A stretch of 64,000 nt of DNA, taken from Planctomyces sp. GTDB taxonomy: Bacteria; Planctomycetota; Planctomycetia; Planctomycetales; Planctomycetaceae. The translations under genes were made by a program, and so were the position numbers. How positions within the stretch are numbered: the stretch's first letter is position 1; every line of letters begins with the position of its first letter. Shown here piece by piece: positions 25,467 through 33,832 of this stretch. The notes under the pieces were generated by a model. The model had not been told where the DNA came from and made no database searches. It saw only the letters and a list, made by a program, of their open reading frames with translations. Location: assembly GCA_016795105.1 (NCBI GenBank), contig JAEUIH010000004.1:1-64000 (forward strand), written 5' to 3'.

Positions 25467-27029
25467 TTACTCAAACACCATAGAGTAGAGATCAGCTTCC
25501 TGCATCCAGATTTTGAGTACAACAGACTTGCCGATCAGGGCGGCGACACTGGTATTGCCCTTCCAGCTGACGCGATAGTTGAGTGAGTCGCCGAAGATCA
25601 GGTCGCAATCGTCTCGAGTAAACCCGGGAATGAGTGTACCGTCAGGATTCAGGAGAGCGATCTGGACCTTACCTGCGGCACTGGTCGCGACATTGAGCGA
25701 GAGCTCCTGGCCGGTGAAGGTGATCGGTTTCGTTGTAAATTCACCCGGCTGTAGCTTCGCATGCATCGATGAGAATCCGTCGATTCGCATTGAGTACCTC
25801 CGCAGTCGCGAGTTTCGCCCGGTAAAGTACGACTCGGTGGCGTAGAGCGAGAGTTCACTCGGCGAGTCGTCCTTTGTTGAGCGTGTTTCCACGACATGCC
25901 GAGCGATGTAGTTGTCACCGTATGACCAATTGTGTCTTGTGCGCAGTCCCGGCGACAGGAAGACGTCGTTACTCTGGCGGAAGTTCCTGCCATCGCGACT
26001 GGTTATGAAAACTGAGTCGGTGAACGCCGTGCCATAGCGGGGAGTCACGGTCATGCGTTTTTCTCGCAACTCCCATTCCGGTAGTTGCCTGGTGGATTGT
26101 GTCAGGCCATGGTCCACATATCGAGCCGGGAAACCGATATAGAGGTGCGGGGCTCGGTCATAGGGCTTGATCTGGTTGACGTAGAACTGCGCCATGAACT
26201 GCGGACCTTCTCCCTCGGGGAAGGAAATCGAACCTTCGTCAGTCCAGTGAATAAAGTCCTTTGATACAGCTCGGTTGACGAGGCGAGTACCTTTGAAGCC
26301 GGGTTCGGAGAAGATGCGGTAGTACAGAACGTATTGTTGTTCCTGTGCAGACCAGAAGGAAACGTTTTGTGAGTCGAACGCACCCTTCGTAAAGACCGGG
26401 CTGGTCGCCATTGGGGTCCAGTGAATACCGTCGGCGGACTGGTACGCCCAAACGCCTTTATCGGTTTGCATGCTCGCTCCGGTCGCTTTAAAGCGAGCTT
26501 CGGGTGTGGCGTTTGGGTTCTCGTCAATGAAGGGCGAAAAGTCGTGACACTGCGAGCCATCAGCCATCCTGTCGAGGATGATATTGTTATCCATTGAGCC
26601 CCGAAAATCGCAGATGCCCAGGTTCGGTCGCTCCCACACAATCCCGTCGCGGCTCTGACGGTACGCGATCGTGAGGGGAAAGTCCGGCTCTTCGCCTTTG
26701 ACGCCGGTCGGAATCTGCCATGCGTGATAGTACATATGGTAGATCGAGTCTCTGGCATCGAACAGGACTGAGTAATATCCACAACCGTTGCCTTCCCAGG
26801 GAGCGTCGCACTCGGCCACAATCTCCTCGCGGACCGGCTGGTGAACCAACAACTGAGTGTGCTTCATTTCGGAGATGAGGTAGTCATCGATGAACAGCTC
26901 GCGGCGGTTATTGAGCTCAATGGGAGCGGGATCCTGAGCGAAGATGTCTGAAACGCAGGCTCCTCGGAACACGGTCAGAAAAAGCAGCAGACCGAGTAAC
27001 CGACAACTGGCGAGCTGCATGGTATTCAC
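25467..27029 (-). CDS. Exported glycoside hydrolase-like propeller protein (GH32/43-like)
   Basis: 520 residues, with a signal peptide (about 1-31, IFAQD). The rest has the layout of a five-bladed propeller carbohydrate enzyme. It opens with LNNRRELFIDDYLI, seen in exported planctomycete proteins, then has sugar-enzyme-like blades (YSVLFDARDSIYHMYYHAW, AYRQSRDGIVWERPNLG, WAYQSADGIHWTPM, AVSKDFIHWTDEG). A beta-sandwich-like C-terminal region of about 100 residues follows. Acidic residues suitable for a GH32-type active site cannot be assigned with certainty. It follows the epoxide-hydrolase-like gene in reverse order, 73 bp upstream on the same strand, and they may be co-transcribed. The substrate is unknown. 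Confidence 0.72.
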   Translation of the reverse strand: MNTMQLASCRLLGLLLFLTVFRGACVSDIFAQDPAPIELNNRRELFIDDYLISEMKHTQLLVHQPVREEIVAECDAPWEGNGCGYYSVLFDARDSIYHMYYHAWQIPTGVKGEEPDFPLTIAYRQSRDGIVWERPNLGICDFRGSMDNNIILDRMADGSQCHDFSPFIDENPNATPEARFKATGASMQTDKGVWAYQSADGIHWTPMATSPVFTKGAFDSQNVSFWSAQEQQYVLYYRIFSEPGFKGTRLVNRAVSKDFIHWTDEGSISFPEGEGPQFMAQFYVNQIKPYDRAPHLYIGFPARYVDHGLTQSTRQLPEWELREKRMTVTPRYGTAFTDSVFITSRDGRNFRQSNDVFLSPGLRTRHNWSYGDNYIARHVVETRSTKDDSPSELSLYATESYFTGRNSRLRRYSMRIDGFSSMHAKLQPGEFTTKPITFTGQELSLNVATSAAGKVQIALLNPDGTLIPGFTRDDCDLIFGDSLNYRVSWKGNTSVAALIGKSVVLKIWMQEADLYSMVFE

Positions 27030-27330
27030 CTGTTTTCTGTAAAGGCTCTGAACACTCTGAGATGAATTCTAAACGAGGTCGTTCCGTCTCTGCGGCTGGC
27101 TTCCCCGAATTTTCTGGAAGCCAACCCCAGGGATCTTGATCCTTCCATCAGATTCAGAGAAGCCAGCAGATTGAATTTGGTCGCGAGTTTTTCGATTTCC
27201 TTCATCGACAGGATCCCGGAGAACTACTACCAACGCGCAGTTGCTGGCAGGAAACCGAAGGTCACTGGACTGGTTGAGCTCCTGGTCAGGGAAAAGAGAC
27301 AAACACAGAAGAATGATCCTGACTGATGAG

Positions 27331-28040
27331 GGAAATTTAACGCGGAGACGCAGAGAGGACATGGAACGGAGTGAGAAATTCTTTGCGTCTCCCCGCCTCT
27401 GCGCCACTGTGTTAAATTCTTGCCTTGAGTCGCGATGCTGGGATTTGATTACAGTCCAATGATCCCGCTGGTTTCTGAAAAACGGAACGCAGAGACGCAA
27501 GGACGCAGAGTAAACAGGCGCCTGAGTGAGTGATTCTTTGCGCCTCCGCGCCTCTCCGCCTCTGCGTTAAATTTTTGCGTTGAGTCGCGATGCTGGCATT
27601 TGAACACAGTTCAATGATCCTGCGGGTTTCTGAAAAAGGAAACGCAGAGACGCAAAGGCGCAAGGACGCAGAGTAAACAGGCGCCTGAGTGAGTGATTCT
27701 TTGCGTCTCCGCGCCTCTCCGCCTCTGCGTTAAATTTTTGCGTTGAGTCGTGATGCTGGGATTTGAACACAGTTCAATGATCCTGCGGGTTTCTGAAAAA
27801 GGAAACGCAGAGACGCAAAGGCGCAAGGACGCAGAGAAAACAGGCGCCTGAGTGATTGATTCTTTGCGTCTCCGCGCCTCTCCGCCTCTGCGTTAAATTT
27901 TTGCGTTGAGTCGCGATGCTGGGATTTGAACACAGTCCAATGATCCCGCGGGTTTCTGAAAAAGGGAACGCAGAGACGCAACGGCGCAAGGACGCAGAGA
28001 AGGCATGGGCAGGAGTGAGTGATTCTCAGCGTTAAATTTT
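27331..28040. repeat. Tandem array of about 160-bp palindromic repeats (family B)
   Basis: Five units, the outer ones partial. A landmark GAGTCG(C/T)GATGCTGG recurs at 27427, 27582, 27745 and 27908, giving periods of 155, 163 and 163. Each unit holds an arm of the type AACGCAGAGACGCAAAGGCG, about 35 bp of spacer (TGAGTGAGTGATTC), then the complementary arm TTTGCGTCTCCGCGCCTCTC plus CGCCTCTGCGTT. Each unit can therefore fold into a long imperfect hairpin. An additional diverged copy lies at 32676-32871. The open frames through the array on the minus strand are by-products of the repeat and are not genes. Confidence 0.93.
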
Positions 28041-28103
28041 TCCCCACAGCTGTCTATGCTGCGGCAAATGCGGCTACTCCACGTGCTACGAGGTCTGGAA
28101 ACG

Positions 28104-29165
28104 ATGAATTGTCGTGCATTATTTTGCCTTACACTGGGCGTTTGTTGGTTTCCGGCGTTGGGCTGTTCTAAGCCGACCGCAGCGACAACCGGATCGGCGT
28201 CAGCCGTTGTTGAACAACTGAAATCAGACACCGATCTTAAAATCGACGTCGACTCAAAGTCTGAAATCGGTGCCGTCATACGATCTGTGTTTCAGGATTC
28301 ACGTGGAAACCTGTGGATAGGCGGCGAAGGTGACTTGTTCTGTAACGATGGAAAAACACTGACCAGTTACGACATCAGGGATGATCGCGGTCATGAAGTC
28401 ACGATCAAGCGGATCATTGAAGACAAGGATGGCAAGATATGGTGTGGCACCACGGGAGGCATCACCCGCATTGATGGGAAATCATTCACAAGTTTTGGTG
28501 AAAAAGACGGTCTGATCAGTCCCGATGTTTGGAGCATGGCCGTAGATCACAACGGGATAATTTGGATCGGGACCATTGAGGGCGTCTGTCGATTTGACGG
28601 AAGAGCGTTTACTGCTTTTGAAATTCCGGAGGCTGAGCCCGACCATACACGGGGCATTACCAGCGGGAAGATCGTGCACTGCATTATGGTGGATCGCAGA
28701 GGGAGTATCTGGTTCGGCACAAATGGAGGAGCATACATCTACAACGGAGAATCCTTGTCCAATATTTCAGAGAAGGACGGACTACCGAATGTCAACGTCC
28801 ATAACATACTCGAGGACAAGTCGGGGAACATGTGGTTCGGAACGACTCATAACGGAATCTGCCGGTTTGACGGAAAGAAGTTCTCAAACTTTACCGCTGA
28901 CGGAATTGTTGATGGCGAAGAGATCTGGTGCATTCACGAGGATCAAAGCGGGAATGTCTGGTTCTCCGGCAAGGGTTTTGGAGTCTACCGATACGATGGA
29001 AACGCATTCACCAATTTCGATAAGCAAGACGGTCTGACTTCTCCGGGACTGATGACCATCCTTCAGGACAACAGTGGACGCCTTTGGCTTGGGGGAGCTC
29101 ATGGGCTTTTTCGTTATGACGGTGATTCATTTGTCCGCGTCACAAATAATGGTCCCTGGCGATAG
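28104..29165 (+). CDS. Lipoprotein with Reg_prop beta-propeller repeats
   Basis: 353 residues. Residues 1-21 form a lipoprotein signal with lipobox FPALGC, so Cys21 is probably acylated. Six or seven propeller units follow, each about 45 residues, with the Reg_prop pattern D-x-x-G-N-L/I-W-x-G-T/G (DSRGNLWIGGEGDL, DKDGKIWCGTTGG, DHNGIIWIGTIEG, DRRGSIWFGTNGG, DKSGNMWFGTTHNG, DQSGNVWFSGKGFG, DNSGRLWLGGAHG). In hybrid two-component systems this propeller is the periplasmic sensor. Here no kinase is attached, so it is a stand-alone ligand or partner binder. The ATG at 28104 follows a GGAAA sequence; an in-frame start at 28056 would hide the signal. Confidence 0.88.
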   Translation: MNCRALFCLTLGVCWFPALGCSKPTAATTGSASAVVEQLKSDTDLKIDVDSKSEIGAVIRSVFQDSRGNLWIGGEGDLFCNDGKTLTSYDIRDDRGHEVTIKRIIEDKDGKIWCGTTGGITRIDGKSFTSFGEKDGLISPDVWSMAVDHNGIIWIGTIEGVCRFDGRAFTAFEIPEAEPDHTRGITSGKIVHCIMVDRRGSIWFGTNGGAYIYNGESLSNISEKDGLPNVNVHNILEDKSGNMWFGTTHNGICRFDGKKFSNFTADGIVDGEEIWCIHEDQSGNVWFSGKGFGVYRYDGNAFTNFDKQDGLTSPGLMTILQDNSGRLWLGGAHGLFRYDGDSFVRVTNNGPWR

Positions 29166-29323
29166 CGCCCGAAGAATGCCCAATGAGAACTTGTGAGACA
29201 GCAAGGCCGTAGACCGACAAGTTCTTCTTATGTCATGCACATGGCCGGAAGCTGGTTTTCGCAGGCGTAATCCATAACAAGTTGAACCATCAAGTTCAGG
29301 CACTTTGGTTGCCTCTGGTGGCG

Positions 29324-29643
29324 TTACTTCTGGACCACCTGCTTTTGGGCTGATAACCAGCAGGCCTGAAGCCAAAGCTGTTCTTCGCGCCCCAGAATCA
29401 GATCCGCAACCTTCCCGTTTGTGACGTTCAACTTCGTGTTCCATCCAAGTCGCCGCCTCGTAGTGTCGCATTACCGGTCTGCCGGTTCATGGAGAATATC
29501 CACTGTTCCCCGTGCGGATTCTCGAAGTATCCCACATAACAATTCTCAGCGCTTCCATCAACGATGGGTGAATCACCGCATGAGGCTGCTTTGCAAAGAA
29601 AACCCTTCGGCGTCAGAATGGTCTCCGTTATCGTAGTCGTCAA
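29324..29643 (-). pseudogene. Frameshifted small conserved-looking gene
   Basis: The minus strand reads a protein-like segment (AENCYVGYFENPHGEQWIFS, NRQTGNATLRGGD) that ends prematurely in one frame. It resumes in the next frame as WNTKLNVTNGKVADLILG and REEQLWLQACWLSAQKQVVQK, ending with TAA at 29324-29326. The switch lies about 29443-29447. Joined, the pieces give about 105 residues with a normal composition. The N-terminus (TTG at 29643, or an ATG in a third frame) is uncertain. It could be a real pseudogene or a single-base sequencing error. No function is assigned. Confidence 0.7.
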
Positions 29644-29657
29644 TATTTACCGGAGTC

Positions 29658-31277
29658 ATGCCAGTGTTCGACTACAGTAGTTGGTTTGACCGTGCCGCGA
29701 GATATTTGGAAACGCTCAAGGTGCTGCCGGGCGAGATCATATTCGCGGGTAGCATTTGCCCACCGATTTCACATGAAGAAGTTGATCGCCTCGCAAATCG
29801 CAGCAGGCTCCCGATTCCGATGGAAATGCGACAACTGTGGACGGAAGGTGCGTCGCACAGCAACCTCACTTATAGCTGGGAATCAATTCCGAGCACACTC
29901 CGGCGACAAGTCGCTGTCGCAAGCTGTGATCGCTTCAATGACGTGATTTGGGGAGGTCCGGAATTCCTCTCTCCGAAAGAAATCGTTGAGCTTTCTCACG
30001 ATTTCCCCGACTGGGCGAAAGGCATGCGGCCCGACAATCCTAAAGATGCGAGGATTTGGGACCATTCACTTCCGTTGATACCTGTCGGAAATGGAGACTA
30101 TGTTGGACTGTATGTCGAAGTCGAAAAAGCGTATTGCCCTGTCGTTTACCTTTGCCATGAGGCATCTGGCGGCAGCTGCGTTATCGCGCACAGTCTCGAG
30201 GAATTCTTAGCGAGTTGGGAGGAGCTTTGTTACGTCGGCATCGACTTCCTGATGACCTATCGCAGTCCGGAGTCTGACTTGCTGGCGACTTCGGAACACT
30301 TGATCAGAGTAGAAATGTTGAGTTCGCTCTTGCGTGGTAAAGAAAGAGATGACCTTGTCGTGCCATCAATGGTAACGTCTGAGCAGGACTGGCTGACTGC
30401 ACGCTCACCGGATCGTCTGCTGAAGTGGCTTGAAGAAAATGGATCGCTGCAAGAACGAAAAACCAGACTGTATTGCTGTGCCTGTTGTCGCCGTGTCTGG
30501 AATCAGCTTGGCGCAAGTGGACAACATGCAGTCGAAGTTTCAGAACTCTATGCGGATGGGAGAGCGAACGACCAGGAACTTTCCGAAGCTCGAGCCCAAC
30601 TGTCTGGCGGGATTGATCTGTCCGAACATGTGAATGAGCGATTCTTCGATGCGATGAAAGCGATATCCGAACGTTATAAGAATGGGGCGAACGACCAGGA
30701 ACTTACCGAAGATCTAGCCCAACTGTCTGACGGGATTGATCTGTCCGAACATGTGAATGAGCGATTCCTCGATGGGCTGAACGCAATATCCGAACCTTAT
30801 GAGAATGGGGCGAACGACCAGGAACTTACCGAAGATCCAGACCAACAGTCTGACGAGATTGATCTGTCCGAATATTTGAATAATGGATTCATCAATGCGC
30901 TGAACTCGATAGGAGAATTTCAACGCCGCGAAGGGATAATGCAGGGCGCGGCATACGCCGCGGTCGACGCGCTTTGGTACATCTCCGAACAAATTGTGCA
31001 ACACTTAGATGACCCGCATGTCGAGAAGGAGCGACGTGCACATGCTGAGATTGTCCGGCACATCTTCGGCAATCCGTTTAGAACGGTTGTAAAGCCGATA
31101 AATCTGAATGACAATTTGAGGCATCTCGCACAATGCGTTTATGAAGGAGAGGAGTTATCTTTCCAATTGAGCAGTGCCCTCAAAGAAGCAGGTTACGTCG
31201 AACTCGCTCAACATTTCGAAATACCGATGCATCCCAGAGGATGTTGGGCACTTGAATTGCTGCTGGGCGATGATTGA
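29658..31277 (+). CDS. SMI1/KNR4-like (SUKH) protein with a triplicated 41-residue segment
   Basis: 539 residues. The N-terminal part (about 1-200) resembles SMI1/KNR4 (SUKH) domains, with ISHEEVDRLANRSRLPIP, WGGPEFLSPKEIVEL and DYVGLYVEV. The middle has the planctomycete motif SEQDWLTARSPDRLLKWLEE and CCACCRRVW (about 273-281). Three direct repeats follow at 298-339, 340-380 and 381-421, sharing N-D-Q-E-L-(S/T)-E and I-D-L-S-E. The C-terminal motif HIFGNPFR leads to RGCWALELLLG, common in planctomycete proteins of this class. SUKH proteins often act as toxin immunity factors or protein-interaction hubs, but no toxin is adjacent. The repeats look recent. The domain calls are moderate. Confidence 0.75.
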   Translation: MPVFDYSSWFDRAARYLETLKVLPGEIIFAGSICPPISHEEVDRLANRSRLPIPMEMRQLWTEGASHSNLTYSWESIPSTLRRQVAVASCDRFNDVIWGGPEFLSPKEIVELSHDFPDWAKGMRPDNPKDARIWDHSLPLIPVGNGDYVGLYVEVEKAYCPVVYLCHEASGGSCVIAHSLEEFLASWEELCYVGIDFLMTYRSPESDLLATSEHLIRVEMLSSLLRGKERDDLVVPSMVTSEQDWLTARSPDRLLKWLEENGSLQERKTRLYCCACCRRVWNQLGASGQHAVEVSELYADGRANDQELSEARAQLSGGIDLSEHVNERFFDAMKAISERYKNGANDQELTEDLAQLSDGIDLSEHVNERFLDGLNAISEPYENGANDQELTEDPDQQSDEIDLSEYLNNGFINALNSIGEFQRREGIMQGAAYAAVDALWYISEQIVQHLDDPHVEKERRAHAEIVRHIFGNPFRTVVKPINLNDNLRHLAQCVYEGEELSFQLSSALKEAGYVELAQHFEIPMHPRGCWALELLLGDD

Positions 31278-31433
31278 CACGAACGTCTACCTTTGTGTCT
31301 GTCGCGTCTCGCATTTTTCCCGATTCAAACGCCGGCAGAAGTGTACCGTAGTGGTCGGATAAAACGCGACGTTCCCTCTATCTAAGTAACGCGCGGCCGT
31401 GGTCCTGGAACTGGGGTCCACTTCACTCAGCAG

Positions 31434-31655
31434 ATCGAACTCGAATACCGCCGAGAACGACAAATCGCCGGAATCCGAGTCGCCCGAACTCATGGCATCT
31501 ATCAGGGCCGAAAATCCGGAACCACCAAAGCCATCCCCAAACGAGCCCTGGAACTTCGCAATCGAGGTCTGAAAATCCCCGAGATCGCCAACGCTCTGAA
31601 CATCAGCGAACGAAGTGTGTTCAGATACTTGGGCCAGTTTGACGAGGCATCCTGA
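31434..31655 (+). pseudogene. C-terminal remnant of a serine recombinase (resolvase/invertase)
   Basis: The + strand encodes IELEYRRERQIAGIRVARTH, then GIYQGRKSGTTKAIPKRALE, then LRNRGLKIPEIANALNISERSVFRYL before a TGA stop. This matches the end of resolvase-family recombinases: the linker E-R-x-x-x-G-I, then G-x-Y-x-G-R-K, then an HTH DNA-binding domain. The catalytic N-terminal domain is absent, and a stop (31383-31385) precedes the open stretch in this frame. It lies just before a toxin-antitoxin pair and is probably a relic of a mobile element. Confidence 0.75.
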
Positions 31656-31723
31656 AGACACAACAGACTGCGTCTTGAAAAGAGTATTTGCCTGTTCAGT
31701 GAATTCAGTGATATAATTCGACC

Positions 31724-32005
31724 ATGGACACAACAACGACTAAGAACGTGATGGATATTCCCGCCAGCGATCGACAGGCACTGGAGCATCTGCTCGGTAC
31801 CCCGCTTGAGCCGCAACAACGGGTAATGATCTTCACGTACACTCCGGGCCAGTTACCTGTGGACGAGACACGTGAAGTTGCCCGACGTCAGATCGAGCAA
31901 ATGATCGCCACCAATCAGCAGTTGGCCATCAATGCCGAGATTACAGCAGAAGAAGCCGACGCTGCCATCGACGAAGCCATGTCACTTGTTCGGCCTCGTT
32001 CCTGA
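31724..32005 (+). CDS. Probable antitoxin of a PIN toxin-antitoxin pair
   Basis: A 93-residue protein, mostly helical and acidic. The stretch IPASDRQALEHLLGTPLEPQQRVMI resembles the small partner proteins encoded before PIN toxins of the COG1569 type. Its ATG is preceded by purine-rich sequence. Its stop overlaps the start of the toxin (TGATG at 32003-32007), so translation is probably coupled. No DNA-binding motif is evident; the antitoxin role is inferred from position, size and overlap. Confidence 0.75.
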   Translation: MDTTTTKNVMDIPASDRQALEHLLGTPLEPQQRVMIFTYTPGQLPVDETREVARRQIEQMIATNQQLAINAEITAEEADAAIDEAMSLVRPRS

Positions 32006-32442
32006 TGCGGATTGTTCTCGACAGCAATATTCTGGCACGAGCCGCCTGTGGACCACCGAGTCCCGCTGCCGAGTTGCTGATCAGAACCCTGCGTTCACCA
32101 TATACAATTTGCATGTCTCCCGTTTTGCTGGATGAACTCAATCGTATCCTGCGATACGACCGAGTCCGCAAAATGCACCGAATGCAGGATTCCGAAATCG
32201 ATGCCTTCATTGATCACTTGAGATTGTCCTGTCTCATGGTGGAACCCACGAAATCCAAAACGCCCGTTTCCACAGATCCTGATGATGACTGGGTGATCGC
32301 AACGGCCCTTCAAGCCGAATCCAAAGTGATTTGTACTCTCGACCGTCATCTGAAAACTGCCGCTGTGATTGAGTACTGTCAGCAGCGTGGAATTGAAGTC
32401 CTGAGTGATGTCGAATTACTTGCACGACTGAAGTCCGCATAG
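32005..32442 (+). CDS. PIN-domain toxin (putative ribonuclease)
   Basis: A 145-residue PIN domain protein of the COG1569 type. Acidic catalytic residues are visible: Asp6 in RIVLDSNIL, Glu45 in VLLDELNRIL, and Asp91-Asp94 with Asp112 in TDPDDDWVIA and CTLDRHL. PIN proteins of this kind cleave RNA with Mg2+ or Mn2+ and act as toxins in type II systems. The start overlaps the antitoxin stop. The neighbourhood (recombinase relic upstream, tRNA gene downstream) suggests acquisition on a mobile element. The residue numbers are approximate. Confidence 0.9.
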   Translation: MRIVLDSNILARAACGPPSPAAELLIRTLRSPYTICMSPVLLDELNRILRYDRVRKMHRMQDSEIDAFIDHLRLSCLMVEPTKSKTPVSTDPDDDWVIATALQAESKVICTLDRHLKTAAVIEYCQQRGIEVLSDVELLARLKSA

Positions 32443-32675
32443 TGTGATTCGCATTTGCGCGTAGTCACTTCGACCGTCCGCCAGTTCCGGTCGCTGCAGT
32501 ACCTGCCTGCTACTTACAAACAAAACGGATGACTGAAAGTGGATTTCATTCGTGGTCAAATGCCCTTCGAGTATTCTCTGTCGAGAGTTGATCGAAGCGC
32601 TAGAATTCGATTCCTTCATAGTCGTCCAGCCATCCATCTTTTTGGGAATCGTCGCCGCGGAGTGGATTAGGAAAG

Positions 32676-32871
32676 AGAAGGAATGGGCAGGAGTGAGTGA
32701 TTCTCTGCGTCTCTGCGCCTCTGCGTTCAATTTTTTGCGTTGAGTCGCGATGCTGAGATTTGATCAAAGTTCAATGATCCAGTGGGTTTCTGGAAAAGGG
32801 AACGCAGAGGCGCAAAGGCGCAAGGACGCAGAGAAGGCATGGGCTATGGCAGTGAGTGATTCTCTGCGTCG
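32676..32871. repeat. Dispersed copy of the family-B palindromic repeat
   Basis: This copy has the same order as a unit of the 27.3-28.0 kb array: GTGAGTGATTCTCTGCGTCT, the complementary CGCAGAGGCGCAAAGGCGCAAGG arm (printed here in sections), then GTGAGTGATTC again. It differs at scattered positions and carries an inserted TATGGC near the right end. It lies between the PIN toxin and the tRNA. No gene is seen between 32443 and 32980. Confidence 0.85.
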
Positions 32872-32899
32872 CCACGGACGATTGATACAAACGCGTTCT

Positions 32900-32936
32900 A
32901 AAAGAAAAGGACCTGGAGTGGTGTGCTCCAGGTCCT
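32900..32936 (-). terminator. Rho-independent terminator of tRNA-Arg
   Basis: On the minus strand an 11-bp perfect stem (AGGACCTGGAG / CTCCAGGTCCT, 32908-32918 and 32926-32936, loop 7) is followed by TTTTCTTTT. It lies 45 bp after the tRNA 3' end in the direction of transcription. Confidence 0.9.
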
Positions 32937-32980
32937 GTCGAATTTTGCGTTTTGTGCTGTTTTCGAATCTTGAAAACGAG

Positions 32981-33054
32981 TGCACCCGGTAGGGCTCGAA
33001 CCTACAACCTTCGGTTCCGAAGACCGACGCTCTATCCAATTGAGCTACGGGTGC
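32981..33054 (-). tRNA. tRNA-Arg (anticodon UCG)
   Basis: A 74-nt gene with an acceptor stem of GCACCCG pairing CGGGTGC plus discriminator A. The D-arm region is GCTCAATTGGATAGAGC, and the anticodon stem TCGGT/ACCGA encloses loop CTTCGGA, giving anticodon TCG. The T-arm has TAGGTTCGAGCCCTA. The 3' CCA is not encoded. It reads CGA (and possibly other CGN) codons. Confidence 0.96.
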
Positions 33055-33238
33055 GTGGCTGTGAGGGGGCAAAGTTTAATTCGGAAATGAGTTTTCGCAA
33101 GGGTTGAAATTGGGCGATTCGAGGAACTGATCGTAATTCCACCTTCAGCAACGCTTTTCTCAGCCTCGTCAAACAGGTAAAATCCGATGTTTGGCTCCTC
33201 GATCGTCTGATCCCGACCGAACCGAAAAGAAGCTGCTC

Positions 33239-33805
33239 ATGGCATCCAACCTTCAGGGACAGTTTCTGGTGGCAACTGACCGCCTGATTGACCCAAACTT
33301 TTATCGGACTGTTGTTCTGCTGCTGGAACATTCCGCAGAAGGTGCAATGGGGCTTGTGATCAATCGGCCGTCTTCAATGTCGATTGAGAAGGCGCTTTCA
33401 GAGCATTTATCGATGGATTCGTCGGAAACGCCTGTCTTCATTGGCGGGCCGGTGGATGCATCGTCGCTGTTCATACTCCATAATTGCCTGAACCTCGGTC
33501 AAAAGGATCAGGAAATTGTCCCAGGTGTCTTTCTCGTCGGCAGCCACGATACATTTGCCAGCGTGGTTCGTGACGGAATGAAGCCTCAATCCGGTATTCA
33601 GTTTCGTGTTTACTGCGGATACTCAGGCTGGGATGGCGGTCAGCTTGAAGCAGAGATTGACCGCGGTGACTGGATGATCCTGCCTTCCGACGGTGCAACG
33701 GTACTTGAACACGATCCTTACGGTATCTGGGATCAGTGTGTCAGGAAACTGCACCGGGCCAATCGAATCCTGCCGCATAACGTTCGAAATCCTGAGTGGA
33801 ACTGA
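33239..33805 (+). CDS. YqgE/AlgH family protein
   Basis: A 188-residue UPF0301 protein of unknown function that is widespread in bacteria. Diagnostic segments are LQGQFLVATDRLIDPNFYRTV, LLLEHSAEGAMGLVINRP, VFIGGPVDASSLFILH and YCGYSGWDGGQLEAEIDRGDW. Proteins of this family are linked to transcriptional or stress roles in some bacteria, without a defined activity. The ATG at 33239 matches the family start; codons to 33191 add 16 residues with no similarity. The next gene starts 27 bp later. Confidence 0.95.
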   Translation: MASNLQGQFLVATDRLIDPNFYRTVVLLLEHSAEGAMGLVINRPSSMSIEKALSEHLSMDSSETPVFIGGPVDASSLFILHNCLNLGQKDQEIVPGVFLVGSHDTFASVVRDGMKPQSGIQFRVYCGYSGWDGGQLEAEIDRGDWMILPSDGATVLEHDPYGIWDQCVRKLHRANRILPHNVRNPEWN

Positions 33806-33832
33806 AGTTCACTCGCCTTTGAGGAGCCATTC

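Noticed and set aside
27412-28279. Several minus-strand reading frames of 60-130 residues with similar sequences (LCVLAPLRLCVSFF, ETRRIIELCSN and so on).
   Set aside because: They are repeat copies read in frame across the CGCAGAG array, have no start signals or domains, and mirror the 155-163-bp period.
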